Assembly: GCA_019421315.1 (NCBI GenBank)
Contig: JAHZFN010000294.1
Coordinates: 585 to 7,103 of the forward strand
Direction of reading: 5' to 3'
DNA: 6,519 nucleotides
From: Peptococcaceae bacterium
GTDB lineage: Bacteria; Bacillota; Dehalobacteriia; UBA4068; UBA4997
Below the pieces are notes generated by a model. It saw nothing but the letters and a program-made list of their open reading frames with translations, was not told where the DNA came from and ran no database searches. The position numbers were made by a program, and so were the translations under genes. This document shows, in pieces, positions 1 through 5,469 of the stretch. Position 1 is the stretch's first letter, and each line of letters opens with the position of its first letter.

Positions 1-1
1 T

Positions 2-178
2 GCCAGAGAAACCGTTAAAGCGTACCGCAAGGACGTTATCGCCAAATGCTACGGCGGCGACGTAACCCGTAAACGCAAGCTTTTGGAAAAACAAAAAGAG
101 GGTAAAAAACGCATGAAACAGGTTGGTTCCGTAACCATTCCCCAGGAAGCCTTTATGGCGGTTTTGGAAATCGAATAG
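2..178 (+). CDS. lepA: Elongation factor 4 (LepA), C-terminal end only
   Basis: This is the last 58 codons of a gene that begins before the window; reading starts in frame at base 2 and ends at TAG 176-178. LepA (EF4) is a ribosome-associated translational GTPase that acts on stalled or mis-translocated ribosomes and influences initiation. The visible part is the family-specific C-terminal domain, with the signatures KCYGGDVTRKRKLLEKQKEG and KKRMKQVGSV, ending PQEAFMAVLEIE, the usual end of the protein. The basic Lys/Arg-rich stretch contacts rRNA in known structures. The GTPase domains lie outside the window. No U-tract terminator follows the stop codon; the next transcription signal is the scfA promoter 47 bases on, so some read-through into scfA is possible. 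Identification is secure from this conserved tail. Confidence 0.96.
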   Translation, partial: ARETVKAYRKDVIAKCYGGDVTRKRKLLEKQKEGKKRMKQVGSVTIPQEAFMAVLEIE

Positions 179-224
179 GGCGGCGGTTCGGTCGATTTTG
201 CAATCTGCAAAAAATTTAAAAATA

Positions 225-253
225 TTGACATATTTACGCAAAAGTTATATACT
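225..253 (+). promoter_or_regulatory. Sigma-A-type promoter of scfA
   Basis: A perfect -35 box TTGACA (225-230) is followed after exactly 17 bases by TATACT (248-253), one mismatch from the consensus -10 box. Transcription should start near 260, leaving a leader of about 80 bases before the scfA start codon. Its strength suggests abundant transcription of the small peptide gene independent of lepA. Confidence 0.87.
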
Positions 254-266
254 GTTTATTAGTAAT

Positions 267-289
267 ATGAATTTCTGTGTGTAATTCAT
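267..289 (+). promoter_or_regulatory. Dyad in the scfA leader
   Basis: A perfect 7-bp inverted repeat, ATGAATT (267-273) and AATTCAT (283-289), surrounds a 9-base loop containing TGTGTGT. It begins just after the predicted transcription start, where an operator could block the promoter, or it could form a weak hairpin in the leader RNA. A chance dyad in AT-rich DNA is not excluded. Confidence 0.4.
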
Positions 290-339
290 GCTGATTAAGT
301 TTATTAAAAAAATTAATTACAGAAATGGAGATAATAAAG

Positions 340-486
340 ATGAAAAGAATTAAAACCATTGCAACTCGTGATTTGGCACAAAGTGTACAAAACGGCGGCT
401 GCGGCGAATGCCAAACTTCTTGTCAATCCGCTTGCAAAACCTCCTGCGGCGTTGCCAACCAACAATGTGAAAAACAAAGCAAATAA
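340..486 (+). CDS. scfA: SCIFF ranthipeptide precursor (six cysteines in forty-five)
   Basis: A 48-residue peptide starting at ATG 340, with GGAG at 327-330 nine bases upstream, and ending at TAA 484-486. Residues 1-20 (MKRIKTIATR, then DLAQSVQNGG) form a lysine/arginine-rich leader. The core holds six cysteines at 21, 24, 28, 32, 36 and 43 in the family pattern CGECQTSCQSACKTSC. Peptides of this family are substrates of a SPASM radical SAM enzyme that links cysteine sulfurs to non-alpha carbons of other residues (ranthipeptides); their cellular role is unsettled. The maturase lies downstream at 680. Residue 37, right after the fifth cysteine, is Gly (codon GGC), where the best-studied members have Thr as thioether acceptor. 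Gly-Gly at 19-20 directly precedes Cys21 and could be a leader-cleavage site, but no peptidase or transporter gene is visible. Identification is from the near-invariant core; the symbol follows family usage. Confidence 0.95.
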   Translation: MKRIKTIATRDLAQSVQNGGCGECQTSCQSACKTSCGVANQQCEKQSK

Positions 487-542
487 TTGCAGTTTAACTG
501 TTTGTTGTTTTGCATGAAATTTGTATAAGCATTAAGAATTTG

Positions 543-573
543 AAAATGCCGCCGATTTGGGCGGCATTTTTTA
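543..573 (+). terminator. Rho-independent terminator/attenuator after scfA
   Basis: The stem TGCCGCC (547-553) pairs with GGCGGCA (560-566) around the loop GATTTG, extended by AAAA (543-546) against TTTT (567-570), with a U tract at 567-572. It lies 57 bases after the scfA stop and before scfB. It should therefore end most scfA transcripts, with read-through supplying the maturase. Confidence 0.9.
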
Positions 574-599
574 TACAAAGCATTTTTAGGCATTTTTTT

Positions 600-637
600 A
601 GCCTTTTTCAGCAAAAGACTGCAAAAAGGCTTTTTGC
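600..637 (+). terminator. Second terminator-like hairpin between scfA and scfB
   Basis: AGCCTTTTT (600-608) pairs with AAAAAGGCT (623-631), continued inward by CAG (609-611) with CTG (619-621) past an unpaired C622, and followed by U residues to 635. The 3' arm can alternatively fold on itself as GCAAAAA (621-627) with TTTTTGC (631-637), so two mutually exclusive structures are possible. It adds a second block between precursor and maturase genes. It is less GC-rich than the first hairpin and its efficiency is uncertain. Confidence 0.62.
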
Positions 638-679
638 ATTAAAAGCAGTTTGAAATAAAAAAACAGAAAAGAGGAAGAA

Positions 680-2065
680 ATGGTACATCAGTATAAACTT
701 AACGGTTATAATATTGTTCTGGATACCTGCAGCGGCTCCGTTCATGTTGTGGACGATGTGGCATATGATATTATCGCCCTGTATCCCGACTGTTCCGAGG
801 CGGAAATTATCGAGAAAATTATGGCGAAGTACAGCGGAAACGCCGATGTCAACGAGACGGAAATCAAAGAGTGCATTGCGGATATTAAGGATTTGGCGGC
901 GGCAGGCAAGCTCTATACCAAGGATATTTACGAAGACCATGCTTTTGATTTCAAAAATCACAATACCGTTATTAAGGCGCTTTGCCTGCATGTGGCACAC
1001 ACCTGCAATTTAAATTGCTCCTACTGCTTTGCCAGTCAGGGCAAATATCAGGGTGAAAGAGCCTTGATGAGTTTGGATGTCGGTAAACAGGCAATGGATT
1101 TTTTGGTTGCCAATTCAGGCAGCAGGGTTAATCTGGAGGTTGACTTTTTCGGCGGCGAGCCTTTGATGAATTGGGATATGATCAAGGAACTGGTGGCATA
1201 TGCCAGAAGCCTGGAGCCTGTTCACAACAAAAAATTCCGTTTCACATTGACAACCAACGGCGTTTTGATTGACGATGACGTCATAGATTTTGCCAACAAG
1301 GAAATGCACAATGTGGTTTTGAGCCTGGACGGCAGAAAAGAGGTTCATGACCATTTGCGTAAGGATTACAGCGGCAACGGCAGTTACGACAAAATTGTTC
1401 CCAAATTTCAAGAATTTGTTAAACGCCGCGGCGGCAAAAACTATTATATGCGGGGTACCTTTACCCACAACAATGTTGATTTTACGGAGGATATTTTCCA
1501 CATGGCGGATTTGGGCTTTAAGGAGCTGAGTATGGAGCCTGTGGTGTGTTCTCCCGATGATCCTTATGCACTGACCGAGGAGGATTTGCCGAAGCTGTTC
1601 CGCCAATATGAAATTTTGGCGGAGGAAATGATCCGCCGCAAAAAAGCCGGCAACGGTTTCACTTTCTACCACTATATGCTGGATTTGACGGCAGGTCCTT
1701 GTATTTACAAGAGAATATCAGGCTGCGGCAGCGGCACGGAATATATGGCGGTTACGCCTTGGGGCGAGCTGTTCCCCTGCCACCAGTTTGTGGGCGAAGA
1801 AAAATACAGCATGGGCAATATTTGGGACGGTGTAACCCATCCTGAGGTTCGTGATGAATTTAAACAGTGCAACGCCTATGCCCGCCCCGAATGTAAAGAC
1901 TGCTGGGCAAAGCTCTATTGTTCAGGCGGCTGTGCTGCCAACGCTTACCATGCCACGGGCAGTATTAAAGGCGTTTATGAATATGGCTGTGAGCTTTTCA
2001 AAAAACGGATTGAATGTGCCGTTATGCTGAAAATCGCCGAAAGCGAAATTGCCGAAGATCAATAA
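680..2065 (+). CDS. scfB: SCIFF maturase, radical SAM/SPASM thioether-forming enzyme
   Basis: A 461-residue enzyme starting at ATG 680, five bases after GAGG 671-674. Residues 1-80 form a small domain consistent with the RiPP recognition element that binds the precursor leader. The radical SAM motif is C109-x3-C113-x2-C116 (TCNLNCSYCFA), which holds the 4Fe-4S cluster cleaving S-adenosylmethionine; FFGGEPL (156-162) is the SAM-binding GGE motif. The C-terminal SPASM region supplies ligands for auxiliary clusters: Cys341, 349, 367, 397, 405, 408, 414, 418 and 437, with the familiar PECKDCWA and YCSGGCAAN motifs. Length and layout match the family, exemplified by CteB and Tte1186, which form Cys-to-Thr thioethers in SCIFF peptides. 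The substrate ScfA is encoded 194 bases upstream. No strong promoter is seen after the two intergenic terminators, so expression probably depends on read-through. Function is inferred from the family and the pairing. The enzyme would be cytosolic and oxygen-sensitive. Confidence 0.96.
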   Translation: MVHQYKLNGYNIVLDTCSGSVHVVDDVAYDIIALYPDCSEAEIIEKIMAKYSGNADVNETEIKECIADIKDLAAAGKLYTKDIYEDHAFDFKNHNTVIKALCLHVAHTCNLNCSYCFASQGKYQGERALMSLDVGKQAMDFLVANSGSRVNLEVDFFGGEPLMNWDMIKELVAYARSLEPVHNKKFRFTLTTNGVLIDDDVIDFANKEMHNVVLSLDGRKEVHDHLRKDYSGNGSYDKIVPKFQEFVKRRGGKNYYMRGTFTHNNVDFTEDIFHMADLGFKELSMEPVVCSPDDPYALTEEDLPKLFRQYEILAEEMIRRKKAGNGFTFYHYMLDLTAGPCIYKRISGCGSGTEYMAVTPWGELFPCHQFVGEEKYSMGNIWDGVTHPEVRDEFKQCNAYARPECKDCWAKLYCSGGCAANAYHATGSIKGVYEYGCELFKKRIECAVMLKIAESEIAEDQ

Positions 2066-2127
2066 CAAACAGCAATAATCAACATAAGATTTTGGTTAAA
2101 CAAATTTTTTGGACAAGTTTTGATAAG

Positions 2128-3495
2128 ATGAATTATAAGGCGGTGCGGAAATTGCAGACCCCAATTTACGATTTTGTGCAGAACTACATAAAAAAATCCA
2201 CCGTCAGAGGTCATATGCCGGGGCATAAGGGCAAGAGGTTTTTGGGCTGTGAGCCTTTTGATATTACGGAAATCTGCGGCGCTGACGCTTTGTATGAAGC
2301 GGAGGGCATTATAGCGGCAAGCGAAAAGAATGCAGCGGCAATTTTTAATAGCGGCAGAACCTTTTTTGGGGCGGAGGGTTCGTCCCAGATGATTAAAGCA
2401 ATGCTCGCTTTGGTTGCCATGGGCAGGGATAACCCCGTGGTTTTGGCGGCGAGAAACGTACACAAGGCCTTTGTTTACGGCTGTGCTTTGTGCGGCATTG
2501 CGGCGGAATGGCTTTATGACGGGGAAAGCAGCTCTCTTTGCCGCTGTTTGGTCAGCCCTGCGGCTTTAAGGCAAAAGCTGACAGCAATGAAGAGTGAGGG
2601 AAAACTGCCCGCCGCTGTTTATGTGACTTCGCCCGATTATTTGGGCAATATGCAGGATATCGGCGGTTTGGCGGCGGTTTGCGATAATTTCGGTGTGCCT
2701 TTGCTGGTGGATAATGCCCACGGCGCTTATCTCAAATTTTTGCCGAAAAGCAATCACCCTTTGGATTTTGGGACATATATGTGCTGTGATTCCGCTCATA
2801 AAACACTGCCTGTGCTGACGGGCGGTGCTTATCTGCATATGTCTTCTGCGGCTGCGGCAAAATACGGTGCCGTTGCCAAAAATACTCTTTGCCTGTTCGG
2901 TTCCACCAGTCCGTCTTATCTGGCTTTGCAGTCTTTGGATTTATGCAATGCCTATTTGACAGACGGCTGCTGCGAAAGACTGCGGTATATTATCGGCGAA
3001 ATCGACTTGCTGAAAGATAAACTGCGGCAGGCAGGCTATGAAGTTTTGCCTTCCGACCCTTTAAAGCTGACTTTGTGCTGTTTGAACGGCGGGCGTTATG
3101 CCGAAATTTTGCGGGCGGCGGGCGTTGAATGTGAGTATGCCGACTGCGACAATTTGGTTTTGATGTTCACGGCGGAAAACTGTGCCTCGGAACTGCAAAA
3201 AATCGGTGATGTTTTGCTGAACATTTCTGCTGAAAAGCAGGCGGCATATGAGTTTTCTCTGCCTGTGTTAAAGCAGGCGATGAGTATTCGCCGGGCGGTT
3301 TTTGCCGATTATGAAATCGTGGATTTGGCAGATGCGGTCGGACGTGTTTGCAGTATGCCTTTGCTTGGTTGTCCTCCCGCCGTTCCCGTTGTCATAAGCG
3401 GCGAGTTGATTGAGGCGGCTTTGCTTCCTGTTTTTCGGCATTACGGCATAAAAAAAGTTGCCGTTGTTAAAGATAAGGACAGTGCTGATAAATAA
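2128..3495 (+). CDS. PLP-dependent Orn/Lys/Arg decarboxylase-family protein
   Basis: A fold-type I PLP enzyme of the SpeA/YaaO-like decarboxylase family, 455 residues from ATG 2128. Family marks are TPIYDFV (11-17), GHMPGHKG (28-35), the cofactor aspartate in VDNAHG (D195, H198), the PLP-binding lysine K225 in SAHKTLP, and a C-terminal PPAVPVVISGE (416-426). The fold normally decarboxylates arginine, ornithine or lysine to a polyamine precursor; the substrate cannot be read from sequence. In-frame ATG 2014 would overlap scfB by 52 bases and add non-conserved residues, so 2128 is preferred although its ribosome site is poor (GGACAAG at 2111-2117); TTG 2152 is an alternative. The gene follows scfB by 62 bases without a terminator and is probably co-transcribed. 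An oddity is 20 cysteines (4.4 percent), including CC pairs at 219-220, 281-282 and 317-318. It is not an obvious peptide-maturation partner. Confidence 0.88.
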   Translation: MNYKAVRKLQTPIYDFVQNYIKKSTVRGHMPGHKGKRFLGCEPFDITEICGADALYEAEGIIAASEKNAAAIFNSGRTFFGAEGSSQMIKAMLALVAMGRDNPVVLAARNVHKAFVYGCALCGIAAEWLYDGESSSLCRCLVSPAALRQKLTAMKSEGKLPAAVYVTSPDYLGNMQDIGGLAAVCDNFGVPLLVDNAHGAYLKFLPKSNHPLDFGTYMCCDSAHKTLPVLTGGAYLHMSSAAAAKYGAVAKNTLCLFGSTSPSYLALQSLDLCNAYLTDGCCERLRYIIGEIDLLKDKLRQAGYEVLPSDPLKLTLCCLNGGRYAEILRAAGVECEYADCDNLVLMFTAENCASELQKIGDVLLNISAEKQAAYEFSLPVLKQAMSIRRAVFADYEIVDLADAVGRVCSMPLLGCPPAVPVVISGELIEAALLPVFRHYGIKKVAVVKDKDSADK

Positions 3496-3499
3496 AAAT

Positions 3500-3529
3500 A
3501 AAACCTCTTGCATTTGCAAGAGGTTTTTT
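3500..3529. terminator. Bidirectional terminator between decarboxylase gene and yedF
   Basis: AAACCTCTTGC (3501-3511) pairs perfectly with GCAAGAGGTTT (3516-3526) around the loop ATTT, followed by a T run to 3529 five bases after the decarboxylase stop codon. On the other strand the same stem is followed by TTTTATTTTTA, so it can also end yedF transcripts, which arrive from the right after an untranslated tail of about 80 bases. Confidence 0.93.
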
Positions 3530-3609
3530 GTCTATAAAATAAGTATTGCTCACTGACAAGCCTTTTCGCAGAACGGAAAAGACTGCAATAGCTATAAAGC
3601 AGCAGTAAA

Positions 3610-4209
3610 TTAGATAGAAATTGTGCGGTGGCTTGCACAGGCATCGAAAATGTCGTACATATTGCCAACTCTGCCCACTGCCAAGTTTTCTTTGATTTTG
3701 TAATAATCCAGACAAGTGCCGCAGCTGATGATTTCAACGCCTTTGTCTGCCAGCGCCTGCAAGCTTTCCAAAACGGGGGAATCTTCGCAGGTCAGCTTAA
3801 CGCCGCCGTTTAAGAAAAGCACTTTCTTCGGAGCTTTGTCATAGCTGGCAACTGTAAAAAGCAGACTTTTGATCAGCATTTCGCCTAATGTGTCGTCACC
3901 GCGGCCCAGTGTGTTGCCGCGAACCAAGATAACATAATCGTCGCTTGTTTCGGCGGCATTGATGATGGCTTCGGCTTCGGCACATTCCGTGCAGCCTGTT
4001 TTGTCGATGGAAATTTGATAATTGCCGTCGGCTTCACGGACTTCGGCTTTCAAATTCATGCTTTCTGCCAAACGCAAAACATTGTCACGGGCGGTTGTGT
4101 TGTCAACGGTTACAACAACCACACCGTCTTTTGTTTTTTCCAAAGCTTCTTTGGTTTTGATAACGGGTTTCGGACATTCCAAACCCTTGCAGTCAACTTC
4201 TACAAACAT
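3610..4209 (-). CDS. yedF: YedF-type sulfurtransferase-like selenium metabolism protein
   Basis: A 199-residue, two-part protein. Residues 1-70 are a TusA/SirA-like domain with the CPxP motif in GLECPKPVIKTKEAL (Cys12), the persulfide-carrying cysteine in TusA relatives. Residues 92-199 are a DsrE-like domain with GNTLGRGDDTLGEMLIKSL (98-116), FLNGGVKLT (132-140) and SCGTCLDYY (Cys163, Cys166), then NMYDI. GCTEC (Cys73, Cys76) lies in the linker. This layout is the selenium-metabolism YedF family, which tracks with selenium use in genomes; the exact reaction is unproven, and sulfur or selenium carriage is an inference from the cysteines. The start is ATG 4209-4207, with AGAGG (4222-4218) eight bases upstream; an in-frame GTG at 4218 lies inside that ribosome site and is rejected. 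No selD, selA or other selenium gene is visible. It has its own promoter at 4294-4322 and shares the terminator at 3500-3529. Confidence 0.92.
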   Translation of the reverse strand: MFVEVDCKGLECPKPVIKTKEALEKTKDGVVVVTVDNTTARDNVLRLAESMNLKAEVREADGNYQISIDKTGCTECAEAEAIINAAETSDDYVILVRGNTLGRGDDTLGEMLIKSLLFTVASYDKAPKKVLFLNGGVKLTCEDSPVLESLQALADKGVEIISCGTCLDYYKIKENLAVGRVGNMYDIFDACASHRTISI

Positions 4210-4231
4210 GATAAACACCTCTGTTTTTTAT

Positions 4232-4276
4232 TAATTAAATGTTTTATATTTGGGAAATATTTATTTTGTTTAATTA
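4232..4276 (-). promoter_or_regulatory. Nested dyads in the yedF leader
   Basis: Within the predicted untranslated leader, TAATTAAA (4232-4239) is mirrored by TTTAATTA (4269-4276), and inside it ATATTT (4246-4251) is mirrored by AAATAT (4255-4260) around GGG. In RNA this would be a stem of only A-U pairs, so a protein-binding or thermolabile element is as likely as a stable fold. Chance is possible in such AT-rich sequence. Confidence 0.35.
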
Positions 4277-4359
4277 TTTCTCTACTAAATAACATTATAA
4301 AAAAATATAAGTTGGTAGTCAACAAAATTTATTATAGATATATTTTATAGTAGAGAAAT
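4276..4359. repeat. 12-bp inverted repeat bracketing the yedF promoter
   Basis: ATTTCTCTACTA (4276-4287) and TAGTAGAGAAAT (4348-4359) are perfect inverted copies 60 bases apart. The first arm covers the predicted transcription start of yedF and the second lies about 26 bases upstream of its -35 box, so the pair encloses the promoter. Such spacing suits two operator sites contacted by one dimeric or looping regulator. The left copy also lies within a smaller dyad, TTATTT (4274-4279) and AAATAA (4287-4292). The regulator is not identifiable. Confidence 0.6.
4294..4322 (-). promoter_or_regulatory. Sigma-A-type promoter of yedF
   Basis: Read on the minus strand, TTGACT (4322-4317) is followed after 17 bases by a perfect TATAAT (4299-4294). 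Transcription should begin near 4287, giving a leader of about 77 bases. The spacer includes a run of seven T, the last of which is the first base of the -10 box. Confidence 0.85.
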
Positions 4360-4441
4360 TTTACATAAATAACATTTATGTATGTATAAATTGTGAATGC
4401 ACAGATGTTGAATGCAGCTTCAAAAAAATTTTTATAAAAAA

Positions 4442-4465
4442 TGCAAAAAAAATTATTTTTTTGCA
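4442..4465. repeat. Perfect A/T hairpin
   Basis: TGCAAAAAAA (4442-4451) and TTTTTTTGCA (4456-4465) are a perfect 10-bp inverted repeat around ATTA. The T tract lies inside the stem and not after a GC-rich stem, so it is at best a weak terminator. It could also be a bent-DNA or binding element upstream of the yedF promoter. Confidence 0.5.
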
Positions 4466-4536
4466 GGAAATAATAATAAGTGTATAGAATACTAAATATA
4501 TCTCAAGCGAGAAACAAAGTTTTTTATTAGTTTTCA

Positions 4537-4611
4537 TGCCGACAGAGCGCCGGCAAAATGTATGCAGCTCAAGTGCCATAGGTTTATTATAGATTTTCAC
4601 CTTTGCGGCAC
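4537..4611. other. Two adjacent hairpins, possible structured RNA
   Basis: First hairpin: TGCCG (4537-4541) pairs with CGGCA (4551-4555). Second: GTGCC (4573-4577) pairs with GGCAC (4607-4611), and inside it AGGT (4580-4583) pairs with ACCT (4599-4602) across an asymmetric internal loop with a 15-base apical loop. These are the only GC-containing islands in the gap, and a T run follows on the plus strand at about 4630. I cannot assign an RNA family or strand. Confidence 0.35.
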
Positions 4612-4681
4612 AACGGGTACTCTTCTAAATTTTTTTCCTCATTCATTAAAGGTAGCTGTTAAACCTTTAAAAACTCTCTCA

Positions 4682-4717
4682 AAAAAACCGAGAAACGCCG
4701 CTGTTTCTCGGTTTTTT
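4682..4717 (-). terminator. Terminator of sfsA
   Basis: A perfect 15-bp stem, AAAAAACCGAGAAAC (4682-4696) with GTTTCTCGGTTTTTT (4703-4717), around the loop GCCGCT. It ends 30 bases beyond the sfsA stop codon and is followed on the minus strand by seven T. It has T runs on both sides, so it would also stop any plus-strand transcript from the 4360-4680 gap. Confidence 0.92.
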
Positions 4718-4747
4718 ATTGTGTATTTACGATTTGGGGTAATTTTA

Positions 4748-5434
4748 TTATAAAATTATTTTGATTTCTTGGTTCAGCCGAACGGTGTCGGGGAAGACCA
4801 AGGAGTCGAACGCCAGCAGGCGGACACCTGCGTTTTTCGCTTCCCGCAGGGCTTCGGCAAATTCGGGGTGGGTTGCGGCGTTGGGAGAAAAAGCCCGCAC
4901 GCCCTGCATTTGTACGGCAAAAACGATGTAGGTCTGCCAGCCTTCTTTTTGGGCGGCAGTCAGCTCTTTGATATGCTTGACACCCCTTGCCGTGGGAGCA
5001 TCGGGGAAAAGTGCCAGACCGTTTGTTTCCAAAGTGCAGCCTTTAACTTCAATCAATCCTTTGCCGTGGTTTTCGTCCGCAAACATCAGGTCGATGCGGG
5101 AATTGCCGTATGTGTATTCGCGGCGGATTTGGCTAGGCACAAACCCCAAAAGTCTGCCGCTTTGCAGATGCTCCAAAACCAAACGGTTGGGATTTTGCGA
5201 ATCTATATTAACCAAATTGCCGCCTTTGTAAACGCTGATTAAGGAGTAGGGCATTTTGCGTTTGGGATTGTCGGAGCGGCAGAGAATAACCTCTGCTTCG
5301 GGAATAAACAGCTCTTTGCAGCGGCCTGTGTTCGGAACATGGACTTTGATTTTTTCACCGTTCAGCAGAACCTCCGCTACAAAACGGTTGGGGCGGCTGA
5401 TGAATTGGGCTTTGACCGGGTTTGTGTATTGCAT
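4748..5434 (-). CDS. sfsA: SfsA family protein (sugar fermentation stimulation protein A, putative nuclease)
   Basis: A 228-residue protein from ATG 5434-5432, with AAGGA (5448-5444) nine bases upstream. The N-terminal part has the OB-fold-like family signature (FISRPNRFVAEV, residues 11-22, and VHVPNTGRCKEL, 31-42). The C-terminal half carries YGNSRIDLMF (Asp115) and LIEVKGCTL (Glu129, Lys131), a D...E-x-K arrangement like that of restriction-type nucleases, followed by FPDAPTARGVKHIKEL, the strongest family marker. Length is normal for the family and no key residue is missing. SfsA was named for a maltose-metabolism phenotype in E. coli and is a DNA-binding, nuclease-like protein; its role in Firmicutes is unknown. 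It appears to be a single-gene unit with its own promoter (5496-5504) and terminator (4682-4717), divergent from the secreted-protein gene at 5749. Confidence 0.96.
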   Translation of the reverse strand: MQYTNPVKAQFISRPNRFVAEVLLNGEKIKVHVPNTGRCKELFIPEAEVILCRSDNPKRKMPYSLISVYKGGNLVNIDSQNPNRLVLEHLQSGRLLGFVPSQIRREYTYGNSRIDLMFADENHGKGLIEVKGCTLETNGLALFPDAPTARGVKHIKELTAAQKEGWQTYIVFAVQMQGVRAFSPNAATHPEFAEALREAKNAGVRLLAFDSLVFPDTVRLNQEIKIIL

Positions 5435-5469
5435 GGTCGGTTTTCCTTAGTTAAATTCGATTTTTATTC

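Larger units (their letters stand above)
4360..4680. other. AT-rich intergenic stretch without a credible gene
   Basis: About 320 bases between the yedF control region and the sfsA terminator. The open frames here are short, low-complexity (runs of Phe, Ile and Lys), lack good ribosome sites and resemble no known family. The contents I can see are two nearby copies of TGAATGCA (around 4395 and 4410), an A/T hairpin at 4442-4465, and two GC-containing hairpins at 4537-4611. I recognise no riboswitch or standard RNA family, though a small RNA is possible. Confidence 0.5.

Noticed and set aside
196..212. Inverted repeat TTTTGCA-ATC-TGCAAAA after lepA as a terminator
   Set aside because: The stem is AT-rich with a 3-base loop and is followed by A residues, not a T tract.
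490..500. Short palindrome CAGTT-T-AACTG just after scfA
   Set aside because: Only 5 bp per arm with a 1-base centre; a better terminator lies immediately downstream.
423..614. Minus-strand open frame of 63 codons over the scfA region
   Set aside because: It lies antisense to scfA and through its terminator, has no ribosome site and resembles nothing known.
608..1672. Long minus-strand open frames (130 and 185 codons) opposite scfB
   Set aside because: They are shadows of the strongly conserved radical SAM gene, with no family resemblance and no start signals.
2014..2127. N-terminal extension of the decarboxylase gene to ATG 2014
   Set aside because: It would overlap scfB by 52 bases and add residues unlike the family; the conserved region begins shortly after ATG 2128.
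4207..4218. GTG 4218 as the start of yedF
   Set aside because: That codon is part of the AGAGGTG ribosome binding sequence; ATG at 4209 has the correct spacing.
4376..4600. Minus-strand 74-codon frame in the intergenic gap
   Set aside because: Composition is dominated by Phe/Ile/Lys from AT-rich DNA, it has no ribosome site, and it runs through the hairpins.
4537..4611. Cobalamin riboswitch suggested by GGTGAAAATC on the minus strand
   Set aside because: Only that short element agrees; the downstream conserved core of the cobalamin class is not present and neither neighbour is a B12 gene.
4562..4753. Plus-strand 63-codon frame near the sfsA end
   Set aside because: It passes through the strong 15-bp terminator stem and into the 3' end of sfsA, without a good ribosome site.
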